From Altererythrobacter epoxidivorans (GTDB lineage: Bacteria > Pseudomonadota > Alphaproteobacteria > Sphingomonadales > Sphingomonadaceae): DNA of 64,000 bases. Positions 17,628 to 26,578 of this stretch are shown piece after piece. The stretch spans positions 744,001 to 808,000 of the forward strand of contig NZ_CP012669.1 of NCBI RefSeq assembly GCF_001281485.1, written 5' to 3'. Position 1 is the stretch's first letter. Each line of letters opens with the position of its first letter. The notes beneath the pieces are model-generated. The model did not search any database, was not told the DNA's origin, and was given only the letters and a program-made list of their open reading frames with translations. A program made the translations under genes and the position numbers.

Positions 17628-17732
17628 TTACTCCTTGGTAGAGGTGTCGCGGCCGAACATCAGCCAGGCGATGGCCAGGCCAGTGCCATAGGCGGCCAGC
17701 GAGAGTGACAGGACTTCGGCCCAGATCGGCAT
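17628..17732 (-). CDS. 34-residue single-span membrane peptide
   Basis: A short reading frame (MPIWAEVLSLSLAAYGTGL, then AIAWLMFGRDTSTKE) with one hydrophobic helix and a charged tail. It begins 15 bases after the OmpA-like stop with the good ribosome site GGAAGGA six to seven bases upstream, and ends seven bases before the HHH gene, whose ribosome site AAGGAG lies in its last codons. This spacing and coupling support a real gene. It resembles other tiny membrane subunits in shape only. Confidence 0.72.
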   Translation of the reverse strand: MPIWAEVLSLSLAAYGTGLAIAWLMFGRDTSTKE

Positions 17733-17747
17733 ATTAGTGTCCTTCCG

Positions 17748-18488
17748 TCAGCGCGGACCGGGCGTATCGACCGGTGTGGGTTGAAGCGGGGTTGTGGCGA
17801 CCACGGCGAAATCGATCCGGCGGTTGGCCGGGTCTTCCGGAAGCAAACCCTCGACCGGCTCCTTCGATCCGACGCCGTCGGCGCGCAACCCGTCAGCGGG
17901 AATGCCGCGGTTCATCAGCGCGAGGCGAACGGACTCGGCGCGCTCGCGCGACAGGGCGAGATTGCCCGGTTCGGGTCCGCTCGCATCGGTGTGGCCGGTG
18001 ATCGAAATGATACTGCCGAGGCATGGCCTGAGCGCGGCGGCGACCTCGTCGAGCAGCTCTCCGCTGGCCGGGTCGATCGCGCTCGACCCTTCCTCGAACC
18101 TGATGGTGCGGGCGCGCAGCAGCGCATTCACATCGTCCTGGCAGTGAAGGGGAGAGATCGGAATGTCGCCTGCTTCGGCCAGCAAGGTTCCGTCGGCCCA
18201 GCTGATCCCCCCGACGCCCGGGATCGCGGCGACCGATTTGGCGATCTTGTCCCGCGTGCCTTCGTCCAGCTGTTCGCCCCCAGAAAGGAGCGGGTGGCGC
18301 GTTGGCGAACCCATGCCGTTGGTGAAATCGGCTGTGACGCCGCGCCCGCCGGCCTCTGTGATTGCAGCCTCAGCCTTCTCGGCGAGGCGTTCGACAAAGC
18401 CCTCATCGCTCAGCCGTGCTCCGGCTGCAGCGATGGCTCCGCTGACGATGGCTCCGGCAATGATGGCAAGCGATGGGCGAACGGACAT
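17748..18488 (-). CDS. OmpA-family outer-membrane/peptidoglycan-associated protein
   Basis: A 246-residue protein with an N-terminal hydrophobic helix (ASLAIIAGAIVSGAIAAAG region), a BON-like middle section (about 45-105), and the OmpA-C domain: IRFEEGSSAIDPASGELLDEVA, SITGHTDASGPEPGNLALSRERAESVRLAL, and NRRIDFAV. The TDASG...LSRERA and NRRI pattern is the peptidoglycan-binding signature. First gene of a three-gene operon with a 34-residue membrane peptide and a membrane HHH protein. The N-terminal helix may be uncleaved, making it an inner-membrane-anchored periplasmic protein. Confidence 0.88.
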   Translation of the reverse strand: MSVRPSLAIIAGAIVSGAIAAAGARLSDEGFVERLAEKAEAAITEAGGRGVTADFTNGMGSPTRHPLLSGGEQLDEGTRDKIAKSVAAIPGVGGISWADGTLLAEAGDIPISPLHCQDDVNALLRARTIRFEEGSSAIDPASGELLDEVAAALRPCLGSIISITGHTDASGPEPGNLALSRERAESVRLALMNRGIPADGLRADGVGSKEPVEGLLPEDPANRRIDFAVVATTPLQPTPVDTPGPR

Positions 18489-18537
18489 GGCCGTGCCCTA
18501 GCCAGAGCACGGCCATCCGAAAAGGGGTGTTGTGACC

Positions 18538-20232
18538 TCAGCCCCCGTTGCGGCTCGTATCCATCGACCGCGCGACATCGTTGAGGCGCAGGAATTCCTG
18601 GCGCCAGTAATCGGTCTGGCTGCCTGCCAGACGGTCGATATCGTCGAAGGTGAAGCCCATCATGAGCTCGTCTTTCCGTAGCAATTGCGCAAAGGCGGCA
18701 ACGGAGGTCGCAAAGGCAAAGTCGCCGCGAGGGGCCTTCGCATTGGCGAGCGCGCTTCTGGGCACGACATAGTCGATCAGTTTCGACGTCGTGCCGGTCG
18801 GCAGCTTGTAGCGCAGCTTGACGTGCGCGGCCTCGGCAAGCTTGCTCGTGGCCGCCGCTGCAGGCTTGTCCTCGTAGCGGCGGGGCGAAACCCAGCCCTT
18901 GGTGCCGGCAGGAACGACTTCATAGATGGCAGTGACCTGGTGCCCGGCGCCGATATCGCCAGCATCGACCTTGTCATTGTCGAAGTCTTCTTCGCGAAGG
19001 GCACGGTTCTCGTAACCGACGAGGCGGTACTGGCTGATGACGGCCGGGTTGAATTCGACCTGGATCTTCACATCCTTGGCGATGGTGAAGAGGGTGGATG
19101 CCATTTCATCGCCCAGCACCTTCTTCGCTTCGAGCGCGCTGTCGATATAGGCGTAATTGCCGTTACCGTGGTCGGCGATCTGTTCCATCATCGCTTCGTT
19201 GTAATTGCCGGTACCGAAGCCGAGCGTGGTCAGCGTGATACCGCTGTCGCGTTTGTCCTCGATCATTTCGACCAGAGCATCCTGGTCCGAAATACCGACG
19301 TTGAAATCGCCGTCGGTCGCCAGCAGCACGCGATTGACGCCGCCCTTGATGAAATTGTCCTCGGCAATCTGGTAGGCGAGCTTCAGGCCCGCGCCGCCAG
19401 CGGTCGAGCCGCCGGCTTCGAGGCTGTCGAGGGCTGCCCTGATCTTGCGCGGGTCATTGGTCGGTTCGAGCACCAGCCCTGCGGCACCGGCGTAAACGAC
19501 GATCGAAACCCTGTCCTGCGGCGACAGTTCACCGGCGAGGCCGGCAAGCGCGGTCTTCACCAGCGGCAGCTTGTCCGGGCTGTTCATCGAACCCGACACG
19601 TCCATCAGGAACACGAGGTTCGCCGGCGGCCGTTCGCTGCGCGCAATATCATACCCACGAAGGCCGATCCGCATCAGGTAGGTGTTATCGTTCCACGGGG
19701 TCTTGGCGACATCGGTCGTTACGCTGAAGGGCTGGCTGCGATCGGAAGGACGCGGATAATCGTAACGGAAATAATTGATCATCTCTTCCGTGCGGACCGC
19801 GGCACGCGGCGGTAACTGGCCCTGCGTCAGATAGCGGCGGGTGTTGGCATAGGCGCCGGTATCGACATCGACAGAGAAGGTCGACACGGGCTCTGCCTGG
19901 ACCATCTTCACCGGCGATACTTCCTCGCCGTCATAACGTTCGCGATTGTCCTGGCCCGGCACGACGACCGGCGGGACATAAGAGCGTGTCACGGCAGAGG
20001 GGGCGACGGATTGCGCCATCATGGCCGGTGGAGGCGGCGGAGGCGGGGGCGGTGGCATCATGGCTTCGTCGGCCATGGCGTAATCGGTTTCGGCCTTGCT
20101 TCCGGTTACGACGATCTGTTCGCCATCCTTCTGGCTGGCACAGGATGCGAGCAGCAATGCCGCCAGCGACACCGCGGCCACTCCGATTTTTGCAGCCGGA
20201 CGACCGCTTTCGACTGTTGTATTCCCTTCCAT
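18538..20232 (-). CDS. von Willebrand factor A (YfbK-like) lipoprotein
   Basis: A 564-residue protein. The N-terminus has a lipobox (LAALLLASC, Cys about 31), then a run of ten prolines flanked by methionines (about residues 59-70), and the YfbK N-terminal motif VSTFSVDVDTGAYANTRRYL. The VWA domain carries a complete MIDAS (DVSGSMNS...), with a following DUF3520-like C-terminal domain ending in DIDRLAG...YWRQEFLRL. Members are surface or periplasmic lipoproteins of uncertain role. It follows the OmpA operon on the same strand after 49 bases. Confidence 0.9.
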   Translation of the reverse strand: MEGNTTVESGRPAAKIGVAAVSLAALLLASCASQKDGEQIVVTGSKAETDYAMADEAMMPPPPPPPPPPAMMAQSVAPSAVTRSYVPPVVVPGQDNRERYDGEEVSPVKMVQAEPVSTFSVDVDTGAYANTRRYLTQGQLPPRAAVRTEEMINYFRYDYPRPSDRSQPFSVTTDVAKTPWNDNTYLMRIGLRGYDIARSERPPANLVFLMDVSGSMNSPDKLPLVKTALAGLAGELSPQDRVSIVVYAGAAGLVLEPTNDPRKIRAALDSLEAGGSTAGGAGLKLAYQIAEDNFIKGGVNRVLLATDGDFNVGISDQDALVEMIEDKRDSGITLTTLGFGTGNYNEAMMEQIADHGNGNYAYIDSALEAKKVLGDEMASTLFTIAKDVKIQVEFNPAVISQYRLVGYENRALREEDFDNDKVDAGDIGAGHQVTAIYEVVPAGTKGWVSPRRYEDKPAAAATSKLAEAAHVKLRYKLPTGTTSKLIDYVVPRSALANAKAPRGDFAFATSVAAFAQLLRKDELMMGFTFDDIDRLAGSQTDYWRQEFLRLNDVARSMDTSRNGG

Positions 20233-20400
20233 ATCAACCTCCAGTCCCCGCGGGTGCGTTATGTTATTACGTCTTATCCCGATGTCGCTCTGCCGGTGGG
20301 CGGGGGAGAGAAAGACCGGTCCGGCGACAGGGCCAAAACATGGCCCCGGGCCCTGAACAACGACTGAACGTTTTCTGTCAGCGACGAATGGAAGGGCTTG

Positions 20401-21906
20401 TCAGGCCTCGGCTTCTTCCCCTTGGGGCGCGACGTTGCGGCGGAAAAGCACGCGATCTTCCGGCCCGAAACCACGGTGCCAGATGACGAAGCCATAGGTG
20501 GCGAGAATCGCCGGAATACCGAACAGCAGCTCGGCCCATTCGGGTAGCAATGTCGCGAGGTAACCGACCACGACCGCAGGCGCCGTCGCCCAGACCAGCG
20601 GCCAGCGCCAGTTGTTGATCCGGTGCCCCAATATGCGCGAAAGCAGGAAGGCCTTGATCAGGCTCGCAATGCCAAGCGCGGTCATCAGCGCGATGGCCGC
20701 GGCGGCGGCCTTGAACGGTTCGCCATAACCGCCTGCAACCATCGCCTCGATCAGAACGATGGTGAGGACCGCCTGCAAGGCGATGGTGCCGATGGAAATC
20801 CAGAGGTTCCGAACGCGGGCGACATAGACCAGCACTGCTTCCGAGACGACCGCAGTGGCAGCGACCACCTCTGCCGCGAGCAGGAAGGCTAGCGCCCCGG
20901 TCCCGCCGACGTAATCGGGGCCGATGAGGCCCATGATCGCTTCGCCCGGCACGCCGAGTGCAAGGGCGATCCCTGCCTGCGCCGCGATGATCCAGAACCC
21001 GACCTGGCAGACCTGCTTGGCAATGGCTGCGTAGTTCTTGATCTTCAGGTTCTTGGTGATGACCGGGCCCAGGATCGGCTCGAAACTGGTTTTGAGCTTC
21101 TGCGGCAGGCTCGCGATCTGCTGGGCCATGTAATAGACGGCGACCGCGGCAGGCGCTGCAAACAGGCCGAGGATGAAGATATCGACGCGGCGCGTGCCCC
21201 ATTCGATTGCGTCAGCGGTCGCAAGGGGAAGGGCGCGCAAGGTGATCTTGCCCATGTACCGCGGTTTGGGCCGCCAATCCTTGGGCAGCCCGTAACTGCG
21301 AAGGAACGACCACAGGCCGACCGCCAGGCCGGCATAGATCGATGTCAGATAGGCCAGCGAAAGCCCGCTTTCCGAAGTGGCGGGAATGAAGAAATAGACA
21401 CCGGCGAGGATCGAGATCGTCCATGGTTCGACGATGGCGCGGGCACGCACGGTGGTGGCGATGTCGTGCTTGTAGGCTTGTGCTGCAAGGACGATTTCGG
21501 TCAGCGCATAGGCCGGTATCGCAAGCACGATCAGCCGGTCGAGTTCGGTATATTGCCCGCTCGGAAACATCGGTGCGGGGACGAGCCAGAAAAACGCCGC
21601 AGCGATGCCAGAGAAGATCAATGCCAGCAGCATCCCGTCGAAGACGAGATTGGCCGGATGTTCGCCTTCGCCATCGGTGATGCGCTGGGCGAGGCCGCGC
21701 TTCTCCCCCATCGAGCAGACCAGGGCGACGAGTTCGATGACCACGAGGGCCGATGCGAACCGGCCGACGGTGTCCATGCCGTAAAGCCGCCCTGCTATGA
21801 ACAGGAAAGGCAGGCGCGCGACGAGCCGCAGCAGGAACCCGAGGAAGTTCTGCCGTCCACCCTTGGCAATGGTGGAAAGGTCTTCGTCGCTGTCAGCGGC
21901 GCTCAC
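20401..21906 (-). CDS. Polysaccharide/lipid flippase (MATE/MurJ-like, Wzx family)
   Basis: A 501-residue membrane protein with about 12-14 hydrophobic segments, similar to oligosaccharide flippases: LPFLFIAGRLYGMDTVGRFASALV near the N-terminus and LSLAYLTSIYAGLAVGLWS, then FEPILGPVITKNL in the middle. It probably translocates a lipid-linked sugar across the inner membrane. The start overlaps the gpsA stop by four bases, so it is at the end of the tsaD-gpsA operon. No glycosyltransferases are nearby to suggest the substrate. Confidence 0.85.
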   Translation of the reverse strand: MSAADSDEDLSTIAKGGRQNFLGFLLRLVARLPFLFIAGRLYGMDTVGRFASALVVIELVALVCSMGEKRGLAQRITDGEGEHPANLVFDGMLLALIFSGIAAAFFWLVPAPMFPSGQYTELDRLIVLAIPAYALTEIVLAAQAYKHDIATTVRARAIVEPWTISILAGVYFFIPATSESGLSLAYLTSIYAGLAVGLWSFLRSYGLPKDWRPKPRYMGKITLRALPLATADAIEWGTRRVDIFILGLFAAPAAVAVYYMAQQIASLPQKLKTSFEPILGPVITKNLKIKNYAAIAKQVCQVGFWIIAAQAGIALALGVPGEAIMGLIGPDYVGGTGALAFLLAAEVVAATAVVSEAVLVYVARVRNLWISIGTIALQAVLTIVLIEAMVAGGYGEPFKAAAAAIALMTALGIASLIKAFLLSRILGHRINNWRWPLVWATAPAVVVGYLATLLPEWAELLFGIPAILATYGFVIWHRGFGPEDRVLFRRNVAPQGEEAEA

Positions 21907-22907
21907 TCAGCGGATTCCTGTTCAGCCTTTAGCGGGCGAGAAAGCAGGCCTGCGACGACATGGGCCGGATCGGACCCTTCGAGAATATCGTTCACGGCAT
22001 CGACGATTGGCATGGCGATATGCCTGTCGCGTGCAAGCTGCCGCAGGACAGGGGCCGTATGAGCCCCTTCCGCCACGGTCCTGCGGTCGGACATCAGCGC
22101 CTTCGCATCGCTTCCTTCGCCGAGCGCCTTGCCGAGCGAGAAGTTGCGGCTCGAAGTGGATGTGCAGGTGAGGACGAGGTCACCGAGGCCGCACAGGCCG
22201 GCGAGCGTTTCGGCGCGGGCGCCCATCGCCTCGCCAAAGCGCAGCATTTCGGCATATCCACGCGCGATCAAAGCTGCGCGGGCGTTCTGGCCCAGTCGCA
22301 GTCCTTCGACCACGCCGCAGGCAATCGCGAGCACGTTTTTGATCGATCCGCCGATCTCTGCCCCGGCGACATCGTCGGAGAAATAGGGGCGGAACGTCGG
22401 CCGTGCGATGGCTTGCGACAGCCGCGCCCACTGGTCTTCGCCGCCGCTGCATGCGAGCGTGACGGCGGTCGGAAGACCGGCTGCTACCTCATGTGCGAAA
22501 GTCGGCCCGGAAAGGACGGCAACGGCGCTGTCGGGACGCGCATCCTTCGCGACCTCGTTCATCAGGCGGCCGCTGCCCGCCTCGATCCCCTTGCTGCACA
22601 GGACGAGGTCGGTGGGGCTATGCGATAGCTGGCCGAGAATGGAGCCGAGATGCTGAGCTGGCGTGACAGCGAGGATGCAGTCGATGCCGCCGAAATCCTT
22701 GAGATCGCCGCTTGCCCTGATGCCTTCGTCGAGGCTCGCCGATGGAAGGTAAAGGCTGTTCGAATGCTTGGCGTTGATTTCCTCGACCAGTTCGGGCTCC
22801 AGCGCCCAGATCAGCACTTCGCGCCCGTCGCTTGCCAGCATCTGGGCAAGCGCGGTGCCCCATGCGCCAGCGCCCAAGACACCGATGCGCGGTTTCGTTC
22901 CGGTCAT
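21903..22907 (-). CDS. gpsA: Glycerol-3-phosphate dehydrogenase [NAD(P)+]
   Basis: A 334-residue enzyme that reduces dihydroxyacetone phosphate to glycerol-3-phosphate for phospholipid synthesis. The N-terminal Rossmann motif GVLGAGAWGTALAQMLA is at about residues 9-25. Further family signatures are CSKGIE, LSGPTFAHEVA, GGSIKNVLAIACGVVEGL (catalytic Lys) and LAGLCGLGDLVLTCTS. The start overlaps the tsaD stop by four bases and the stop overlaps the flippase start by four. Confidence 0.97.
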   Translation of the reverse strand: MTGTKPRIGVLGAGAWGTALAQMLASDGREVLIWALEPELVEEINAKHSNSLYLPSASLDEGIRASGDLKDFGGIDCILAVTPAQHLGSILGQLSHSPTDLVLCSKGIEAGSGRLMNEVAKDARPDSAVAVLSGPTFAHEVAAGLPTAVTLACSGGEDQWARLSQAIARPTFRPYFSDDVAGAEIGGSIKNVLAIACGVVEGLRLGQNARAALIARGYAEMLRFGEAMGARAETLAGLCGLGDLVLTCTSTSSRNFSLGKALGEGSDAKALMSDRRTVAEGAHTAPVLRQLARDRHIAMPIVDAVNDILEGSDPAHVVAGLLSRPLKAEQESAE

Positions 22908-23938
22908 GCCTTTACTCCAGCGCCGCGAGCAGGTTCTGCGTCAGGGTCGAGCGGCCAGCGCGGCTTCGCTGCGAAGTCGAGCGGGGCGAATTCGCCCAGC
23001 GGCAGTCGCTCGCACCCGGCCCAGGCGATCATCGCTGCATTGTCCGTGCAAAGGGCGAGGGGCGGTGCGGAAAAGCCCATCGCGTTCGCGTGGGCGAAAT
23101 CCTCCAGCGCGGTGCGGACGCGGCGATTGGCTGCGACCCCACCGGCGACGACAAGGTTCGGCATGGCGCCGCTCTCTGCCAGCGCATGTTTCAAACGGTC
23201 GATCAGGCAGTCGATCGCGGCCTGCTGGAAACTCGCGGCAAGGTCAGCTGCCGAATGCTCGCCGGTTTCGTGGGCGCGGAGGACCGCGCTCTTGAGGCCG
23301 GCAAAGGAGAAGTGCGGTTCTTTCGAGCCGAGCAACGGGCGGGGCAGGGGCACTGCGGTCGGATCGCCTTCCAGCGCGAGCTTTTCGACCTTCGGGCCGC
23401 CGGGATAGCCGAGGCCGAGGATCTTGGCCGTCTTGTCGAATGCCTCTCCCAGCGCGTCGTCGATCGTCGTCGCCAGTCGGCGGTACTGGCCCACGCCTTC
23501 GACCGCGAGAATCTGGCAATGGCCGCCCGAAACCAGCAGCAGAAGATAGGGGAATTCGAGATCCGGATCGGCCAGGCGCGGGCTGAGCGCATGCCCTTCG
23601 AGATGGTTGATCGCAATCAGCGGAACGTCGGAAGCCATCGCAAGCGCCTTTGCACTGACGAGGCCGACCATGACGCCGCCGATCAGTCCGGGGCCGGCTG
23701 TTGCCGCAACGGCGGCACAATCGCCGAGCTTGACGCCCGCTTCGCCGAGCACCGCCTCGATCATCGGTGCCAGCCGTTCGGCATGGGCGCGTGCGGCGAT
23801 TTCGGGAACGACGCCGCCATAGGGCGCGTGCTCCGCCTCTTGCGAGGCGATACGCTGCGCCACGATGGTTCGGTCGGTATCGACCAGCGCCACTGCGGTT
23901 TCATCGCAGCTGGATTCTATGCCCAAGACCAACGTCAT
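22904..23938 (-). CDS. tsaD: tRNA N6-adenosine threonylcarbamoyltransferase
   Basis: A 344-residue ASKHA-fold enzyme that completes t6A synthesis on tRNAs reading ANN codons. It starts with LVLGIESSCDETAVALVD and has the metal-binding pair in NHLEGHALSPRL, LLVSGGHCQI, and the conserved LVVAGGVAANRRVR and CTDNAAMIAWAG near the end. It begins the operon with gpsA and the flippase. It is divergent from hemC across 43 bases, a gene order I know from other alphaproteobacteria. Confidence 0.98.
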   Translation of the reverse strand: MTLVLGIESSCDETAVALVDTDRTIVAQRIASQEAEHAPYGGVVPEIAARAHAERLAPMIEAVLGEAGVKLGDCAAVAATAGPGLIGGVMVGLVSAKALAMASDVPLIAINHLEGHALSPRLADPDLEFPYLLLLVSGGHCQILAVEGVGQYRRLATTIDDALGEAFDKTAKILGLGYPGGPKVEKLALEGDPTAVPLPRPLLGSKEPHFSFAGLKSAVLRAHETGEHSAADLAASFQQAAIDCLIDRLKHALAESGAMPNLVVAGGVAANRRVRTALEDFAHANAMGFSAPPLALCTDNAAMIAWAGCERLPLGEFAPLDFAAKPRWPLDPDAEPARGAGVKA

Positions 23939-23981
23939 CGCGCTTTCCCTTAAGGCTTTGCGAAGCTAGGGCAAGCGCTCC

Positions 23982-24926
23982 ATGCCAGATCAGACTACAT
24001 CCGAACCGATCCTGCGCCTTGGCACGCGCCAGTCACCGCTTGCGATGGCCCAGGCATACGAGACGCGTGAACGCCTGTGCGCCGCCCATTGCTGGGACGA
24101 AAGCGCCGTGGAACTGGTGCCCGTTCTCGCATCGGGCGACCGCATCCGCGACCGGCCGCTGGCCGAAATCGGCGGCAAGGCACTGTGGACCAAGGAACTC
24201 GACGAATGGCTCGGCGAAGGGCGGATCGACGCCTCGGTCCATTCGATGAAGGATGTAGAGACGCACCGTCCAGAACAGCTTCTGATCGCCGCAATCCTGC
24301 CGCGCGCCGATGTCGCGGACGTGCTGGTCGGTGCGCATTCCGTCCGCCAGATCCTGCCCGGCAGCCGCATTGGCACCAGCGCACCGCGGCGTGCGGCGCA
24401 ATTGCTCAATGCCCGGCCCGATTGCGAGGTCGTCAATTTCCGCGGCAATGTCGCAACCCGGCTGTCGAAGCTTGCAGCGGGCGAAGCGGATGTCACGCTT
24501 CTCGCCGCAGCGGGCCTTGCCCGGCTAGGCGAACATGGCATCGGCACCCGGCTCGATCCCGAGGAATGGATGCCGGCCCCGCAGCAAGGGGCGATCGGCA
24601 TCGAATGCCGTGCCGATGACGAGCGCGTGAAATCGCTGCTTGCCGCCATCGATCACCGCGAAAGCCACGAGGCGGTGCTGGCAGAGCGTGCGTTGCTTGC
24701 CGGCCTAGGCGGGGATTGCCGCAGCCCCATCGCCATGCTCACCAGCCGCGAAGGCGCGGCAATGACCCTGCGCTGCACGCTCTACAGCCCGGATGGCTCG
24801 CAATCCATTCGTGGTGAGGCGCGCGGCACCGCCGAAGATTTTGGTTGGGTGCAATCGTTCGCGCAGGATCTTCTCGGCCGCCTCACTGCTGGCATGGCTT
24901 CCGTTTTCGGTCATGGATCGACGTGA
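23982..24926 (+). CDS. hemC: Hydroxymethylbilane synthase (porphobilinogen deaminase)
   Basis: A 314-residue enzyme that polymerises four porphobilinogens into hydroxymethylbilane in haem synthesis. Motifs: LRLGTRQSPLAMAQA at the start, the HSMKDVET substrate loop, GTSAPRRAAQLL, NFRGNVATRLSKL, PAPQQGAIGIECR, and the dipyrromethane cofactor cysteine in GGDCRSPIAM near residue 246. The stop overlaps the hemD start in GTGA. The promoter must lie in the 43-base gap to tsaD. Confidence 0.98.
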   Translation: MPDQTTSEPILRLGTRQSPLAMAQAYETRERLCAAHCWDESAVELVPVLASGDRIRDRPLAEIGGKALWTKELDEWLGEGRIDASVHSMKDVETHRPEQLLIAAILPRADVADVLVGAHSVRQILPGSRIGTSAPRRAAQLLNARPDCEVVNFRGNVATRLSKLAAGEADVTLLAAAGLARLGEHGIGTRLDPEEWMPAPQQGAIGIECRADDERVKSLLAAIDHRESHEAVLAERALLAGLGGDCRSPIAMLTSREGAAMTLRCTLYSPDGSQSIRGEARGTAEDFGWVQSFAQDLLGRLTAGMASVFGHGST

Positions 24927-25600
24927 CGCCTGTCGTCGCGATCCGTCCGGAACCCGGGCTGACAGCGACGCTGGAGGCGGCGGAAGAGGCCGGCCTTGCG
25001 GTAACGGGCGAACCCCTTTCGCAGGTGGGGCCCACCCGATGGCAGGTGCCTGACCCGAACGAGTTCGACGGACTTCTGATCGGCAGCGCCAATGTGTTCC
25101 GGCATGGGGGAGAAGCGCTGGACGTGCTGCGTTCCCTGCCGGTGTTGGCTGTCGGCGAAACCACTGCGGAAGCCGCAAGGGAGGCAGGTTTCGACATCGA
25201 GGTTACAGGCACAGGCGGGTTGCAAGCGGTGCTGGACTCCCTGCCTGCTCGTGCGCGCCGTCTCCTGCGCCTTTCCGGCGAGGAAAACGTCGCATTGCAG
25301 CCTCCACGCCATGTCGATGTGCAAGAAATCGCGACCTATCGCATTGCTCCGCTGCCCATGTCGGCACGGCTTGCAAGCACCCTCAGAGAGGGGGCGGTCG
25401 TCCTCCTTCATTCGGCAGCGTCTGCGCGCCACTTTGCCGAAGAATGCGACCGGTTTTCCATCGACAGGAGTGCGATAAGGCTGGCCGCACTCGGCCCGCG
25501 CATCCTTTCTGCCGCAGGGGAGGGCTGGGGAGAAATGCGTCCCTCAAATGAGCCTAACGACGCTGCGCTCTTGGCTTTGGCGCGCGAGATGTGCAATTAA
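24923..25600 (+). CDS. hemD: Uroporphyrinogen-III synthase
   Basis: A 225-residue cyclising enzyme of haem synthesis. Sequence conservation in this family is low; recognisable parts are VVAIRPEPGLTATLEAAEEAGL at the start, PNEFDGLLIGSANVFRHGG, LPVLAVGETTAEAAREAGF and LLHSAASARHFAEEC. I place the start at the GTG at 24923, which overlaps the hemC stop; a longer reading frame begins inside hemC but lacks support. The gene for a Mic60-like protein follows, as in many alphaproteobacteria. Confidence 0.92.
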   Translation: MTPVVAIRPEPGLTATLEAAEEAGLAVTGEPLSQVGPTRWQVPDPNEFDGLLIGSANVFRHGGEALDVLRSLPVLAVGETTAEAAREAGFDIEVTGTGGLQAVLDSLPARARRLLRLSGEENVALQPPRHVDVQEIATYRIAPLPMSARLASTLREGAVVLLHSAASARHFAEECDRFSIDRSAIRLAALGPRILSAAGEGWGEMRPSNEPNDAALLALAREMCN

Positions 25601-25658
25601 TCGTCAAAAGAGCGTGCTGGCAGGGGAAGGCGCGCCGAAGGTCGCAGAACGGACGGTA

Positions 25659-26561
25659 ATGGAATCGAGATTCGGCAGTCGCCGTAAAAAGCCCTCTTTG
25701 CAGCCCATCCTTGGTGCTGCAGCGGCGTCATTCTTGCTTGGCGCGGCTGTCGTCGGCTATTTTTTCTGGAATTCTGAAAACGGCACGGACCAGGGGGCGC
25801 TGAGCTCGCCTGCCGGTGCTTCGCCCAGCGCGTCGCCCACTAGCGGCAATTCGCCTTTACCCACGCCGTCTGCTTCGGCCAGCGCAGCTGCCGAACAGGC
25901 CGCCGAACGTGTCGAACAGGTAGTGGAACAGCAAGGCGGCATCGATCAGCGCCTGGCCGCAGCAGAGCAGCGTCTTGCCCGGCTCGACCTGCAAGCGCAG
26001 GCTGCCGCCGGAAATGCCGCGCGCGCCGAAGGCCTGTTGATCGCATTCGCCACCCGCCGCGCGGTGGAGCGTGGTGCGGAGCTGGGATATCTTGCAGACC
26101 AGTTGCGCCTGAGGTTCGGCGACGCATTGCCCAATGCGGTGCGCACCATCATCACATTCTCGCGCCAGCCGATCACTTCGGACCAGTTGCTCGCTCGTCT
26201 CGATGGCCTCGGCCCCGAAATCAGCAAGGCGGACAAGGTCGATTCCTGGGGCGACATCCAGCGCGAACTGGGCCAGTTGTTCGTGGTTCGCCGCGAAAGC
26301 ACGCCTTCGCCGCAGCCTGAAAAACGTCTCGACCGTGCGCGCCAGTTCCTTGAAACGGGCCGCGTGGATTCCGCTATTGCAGAGGTGCAGAACCTTCCCG
26401 GCGCGGACAAGGCTGAAAGCTGGCTCGCCGATGCGCGCCGTTATGGACAGGCGATGGAAGCGCTCGACCTGATCGAAACCGCAGCCGTCCTCGAACCGCG
26501 CAGGCTACGCGACGGCGCAGGAAATCCGATCGACCAGCTCAGCCCGGCCGGTTCAGAATAA
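25659..26561 (+). CDS. Mic60/mitofilin-like membrane protein (COG4223 type)
   Basis: About 300 residues with one N-terminal membrane span (PILGAAAASFLLGAAVVGYFFW), an Ala/Ser/Pro-rich region, and a coiled-coil-prone middle (AAEQAAERVEQVVEQQGGIDQRLAAAEQRLARLDLQ). The C-terminal helical part (AISRAR, then NLPGADKAESWLADARRYGQAMEALDLIE) fits the mitofilin signature domain. The location right after hemC-hemD is where alphaproteobacterial Mic60 genes are found. In mitochondria Mic60 shapes crista junctions; in this group it is linked to intracytoplasmic or outer-membrane contact. The start is uncertain: ATG at 25659 has only a weak ribosome site and a longer form overlapping hemD is possible. Confidence 0.72.
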   Translation: MESRFGSRRKKPSLQPILGAAAASFLLGAAVVGYFFWNSENGTDQGALSSPAGASPSASPTSGNSPLPTPSASASAAAEQAAERVEQVVEQQGGIDQRLAAAEQRLARLDLQAQAAAGNAARAEGLLIAFATRRAVERGAELGYLADQLRLRFGDALPNAVRTIITFSRQPITSDQLLARLDGLGPEISKADKVDSWGDIQRELGQLFVVRRESTPSPQPEKRLDRARQFLETGRVDSAIAEVQNLPGADKAESWLADARRYGQAMEALDLIETAAVLEPRRLRDGAGNPIDQLSPAGSE

Positions 26562-26578
26562 CACCAGCCCCGGCGCGA

